Shown here: piece after piece, positions 62,778 through 64,000 of the stretch
How the letters are laid out: every line of letters starts with the position of its first letter
Numbering within the stretch: position 1 is the stretch's first letter
NCBI GenBank assembly: GCA_963921825.1
Contig: OY997594.1
Location: forward strand, 28,378,956 to 28,442,955
DNA length: 64,000 nucleotides
Source: Erodium maritimum
Lineage: Eukaryota; Streptophyta; Magnoliopsida; Geraniales; Geraniaceae
Direction: 5' to 3'
Notes under the pieces: model-generated
Database searches by the model: none
What the model saw: the letters and a program-made list of their open reading frames with translations, nothing else
Told to the model about the DNA's origin: nothing
Position numbers and translations under genes: made by a program

Positions 62778-63535
62778 GCCAGCAGCAATGTCATTTCCCA
62801 AAGGATTTATGATTATCTAGAGAAATGCTCTCTGAAAGGTTTAGTATGCATGAGGCAATAAGACACCATATACTTAGTAAGCAGCGTAAGCCGATAATAT
62901 ATGGACTCTTTAAGAGGTCCTTGAAACTGCAGTATGTCTGAAGAAAGATTTTCAAATGAAAGCTTTTTGATGATGAACTATTGTCTCCGCCTGAAGATCG
63001 AGCATACTTCAAATGGATCCATAACTATGCATATGCTAAGAAATGCCTGAAGCATGTTTTACTTGATATTCAAACGATCGATCGATATTTAGATCTTAAA
63101 GAGAATCTCATTTGTCTCAAAGATCTGAAAAAATATTTGGTCCTGAAGTACCATATCTATATTTGAGACGTTATAATGTACACGGCTTGACAGAAAATTT
63201 GCAGGAAATGTGCTAGCTAGTTTGAGCTCAGAAACTACTTACCGGTTTTGAGAAAGAAGCATATCTGCAAAGCATGTCTCGGGACTATTATAATTTGGAA
63301 AGACGGTTTTCAGTTGCAACTGATCATTTTTCGTACGAAATTGTGATATAATCATAAACTCAAGAAGAGTCATGAGATATTAACGTCAATCAGAATCATG
63401 AAGTGAAAATCCTATAAGTTTGTTCACTAGAAGTCTGGCGACATCAGTTTTGGGAAAGTCAGTGTACAAGATAATATGAGTCAACTTTGCAGGAAACCGA
63501 GATTATTCAGTCGGTCTTCAGGGGGAGTGACAGTC
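62778..63535 (+). pseudogene. Retrofit-like copia: reverse transcriptase/RNase H remnant
   Basis: This continues the copia text after the solo LTR. Pieces such as MSRDYYNLERRFSVATDHFS and LFDDELLSPPEDRAYFKWIH appear in different frames between stops. No YVDD motif could be read. The identity comes from position between the RT start and the 3' end repeats of the same element. Confidence 0.5.
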
Positions 63536-63970
63536 AGGGGGAGTATGTTTCCGTGTGCTGCACTCTTTTTCCCTTATTCAGGTTTTGTCCCACGAGGTTT
63601 TCCTGGAAAGGTTTTTAACGAGGCAGCTGTTATGCACGTCCAACTCACCAGAAGTGAGTAAATGGAAGAAACACTCTACTCGGTATGGCTTTCCTGACAT
63701 CCAGTTGTTGAGAAATTAATGTTCAAGATCAGAGTACGTCGACTCAACCGAACAACCAAAGTAACCTGCCTGAAGTCAAGGGGAGACAAGTTTTGTGCGA
63801 TGTACTCTTTTTCCCTTATCCAAGTTTTATCCCACATGGTTTTCTTGGAAAGGTTTTTAACGAGGCAGCATCAAGCACAACATCAAGCACGTTTTGCGCG
63901 TTGCACTATTTTCCTTACAAGTTTTGTCCCACCGGGTTTTCCTGAGTAGGTTTTTAACGAGACAACTTGA
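63536..63970 (+). repeat. 3' end repeats of the copia element
   Basis: Three copies of a unit containing ACTCTTTTTCCCTTAT, GGTTTTGTCCCAC, GGTTTTCCTGG and AAGGTTTTTAACGAGGCAG: about 63561-63630, 63800-63871 and 63900-63967. This unit is the usual sequence before the purine tract of Retrofit-like copia elements, where it often varies in copy number. The sequence CAAGG at the window end is the start of the expected purine tract, so the 3' LTR should begin a few bases to the right. Confidence 0.75.
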
Positions 63971-64000
63971 AGTAATATTTGTAAATGGTGGTGTCCAAGG

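Overview
The window looks like a repeat-dense stretch of a flowering-plant nuclear genome. It holds one intact host gene with ten exons, a chloroplast-targeted casein kinase 2 alpha subunit (22418-27277, minus). Almost everything else recognisable is transposable element: Ty3/gypsy (Tekay-like chromovirus and Athila-like), Ty1/copia (Retrofit-like), LINEs, a SINE, a TRIM-type miniature LTR element, and Mutator-like and CACTA-like DNA elements. No bacterial-type operon, CRISPR array, rRNA gene or free-standing tRNA gene was seen.

Left block (1-14503): a degenerate minus-strand Tekay-like element (pol, protease, gag, leader, 5' LTR) runs off the left edge. Its gag is split by a solo LTR (1894-4741) with a perfect 5-bp target duplication. 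Its 5' LTR changes near 9084 into a different but related LTR type that runs to 14503 and is itself split by another solo LTR (10555-13466). Next (14504-22417) comes low-information intergenic DNA with LINE-like 3' tails, a TIR element, a Mutator-like MITE candidate and decayed open-frame fragments.

Gene block (22418-27277): all ten CK2 alpha exons can be joined with correct phases into 431 codons plus stop. One intron begins with GC instead of GT. The introns carry a tRNA-derived SINE, a 68-bp tandem duplication and a TA microsatellite. Just upstream of the gene lies a CACTA-like end carrying a TRIM concatemer (27721-28544). That concatemer has LTRs in opposite orientation at its two ends and a 5-bp target duplication around the whole unit.

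Middle block (28545-41824): a broken LINE ORF1, a 237-bp Mutator-type MITE with a 9-bp duplication, then a complete but decayed Tekay-like element (32651-41399, target duplication AGGAC). Its gag/protease region is scrambled, its RNase H carries one amber stop, and its 5' LTR lacks about 1.4 kb. Right block (41825-64000): a minus-strand Athila-like element (LTR, 3' region, integrase, reverse transcriptase) is interrupted by a LINE with a clean 412-codon ORF1 and by a solo Tekay LTR (46903-49987). Beyond an old 0.6-kb tandem duplication lie a 298-bp Mutator-type MITE with a 10-bp duplication and a plus-strand Retrofit-like copia element (about 56769 to just past the window end). The copia element is split by a fourth solo Tekay LTR (59968-62777).

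The Tekay-like family dominates. It has one LTR pair and four solo LTRs, three of them with perfect 5-bp duplications, and every insertion whose target can be read went into other repeat or coding-like element DNA. Its LTRs share a splice-donor-like site, tandem repeats, a perfect hairpin and a splice-acceptor-like site, which suggests an intron inside the LTR.
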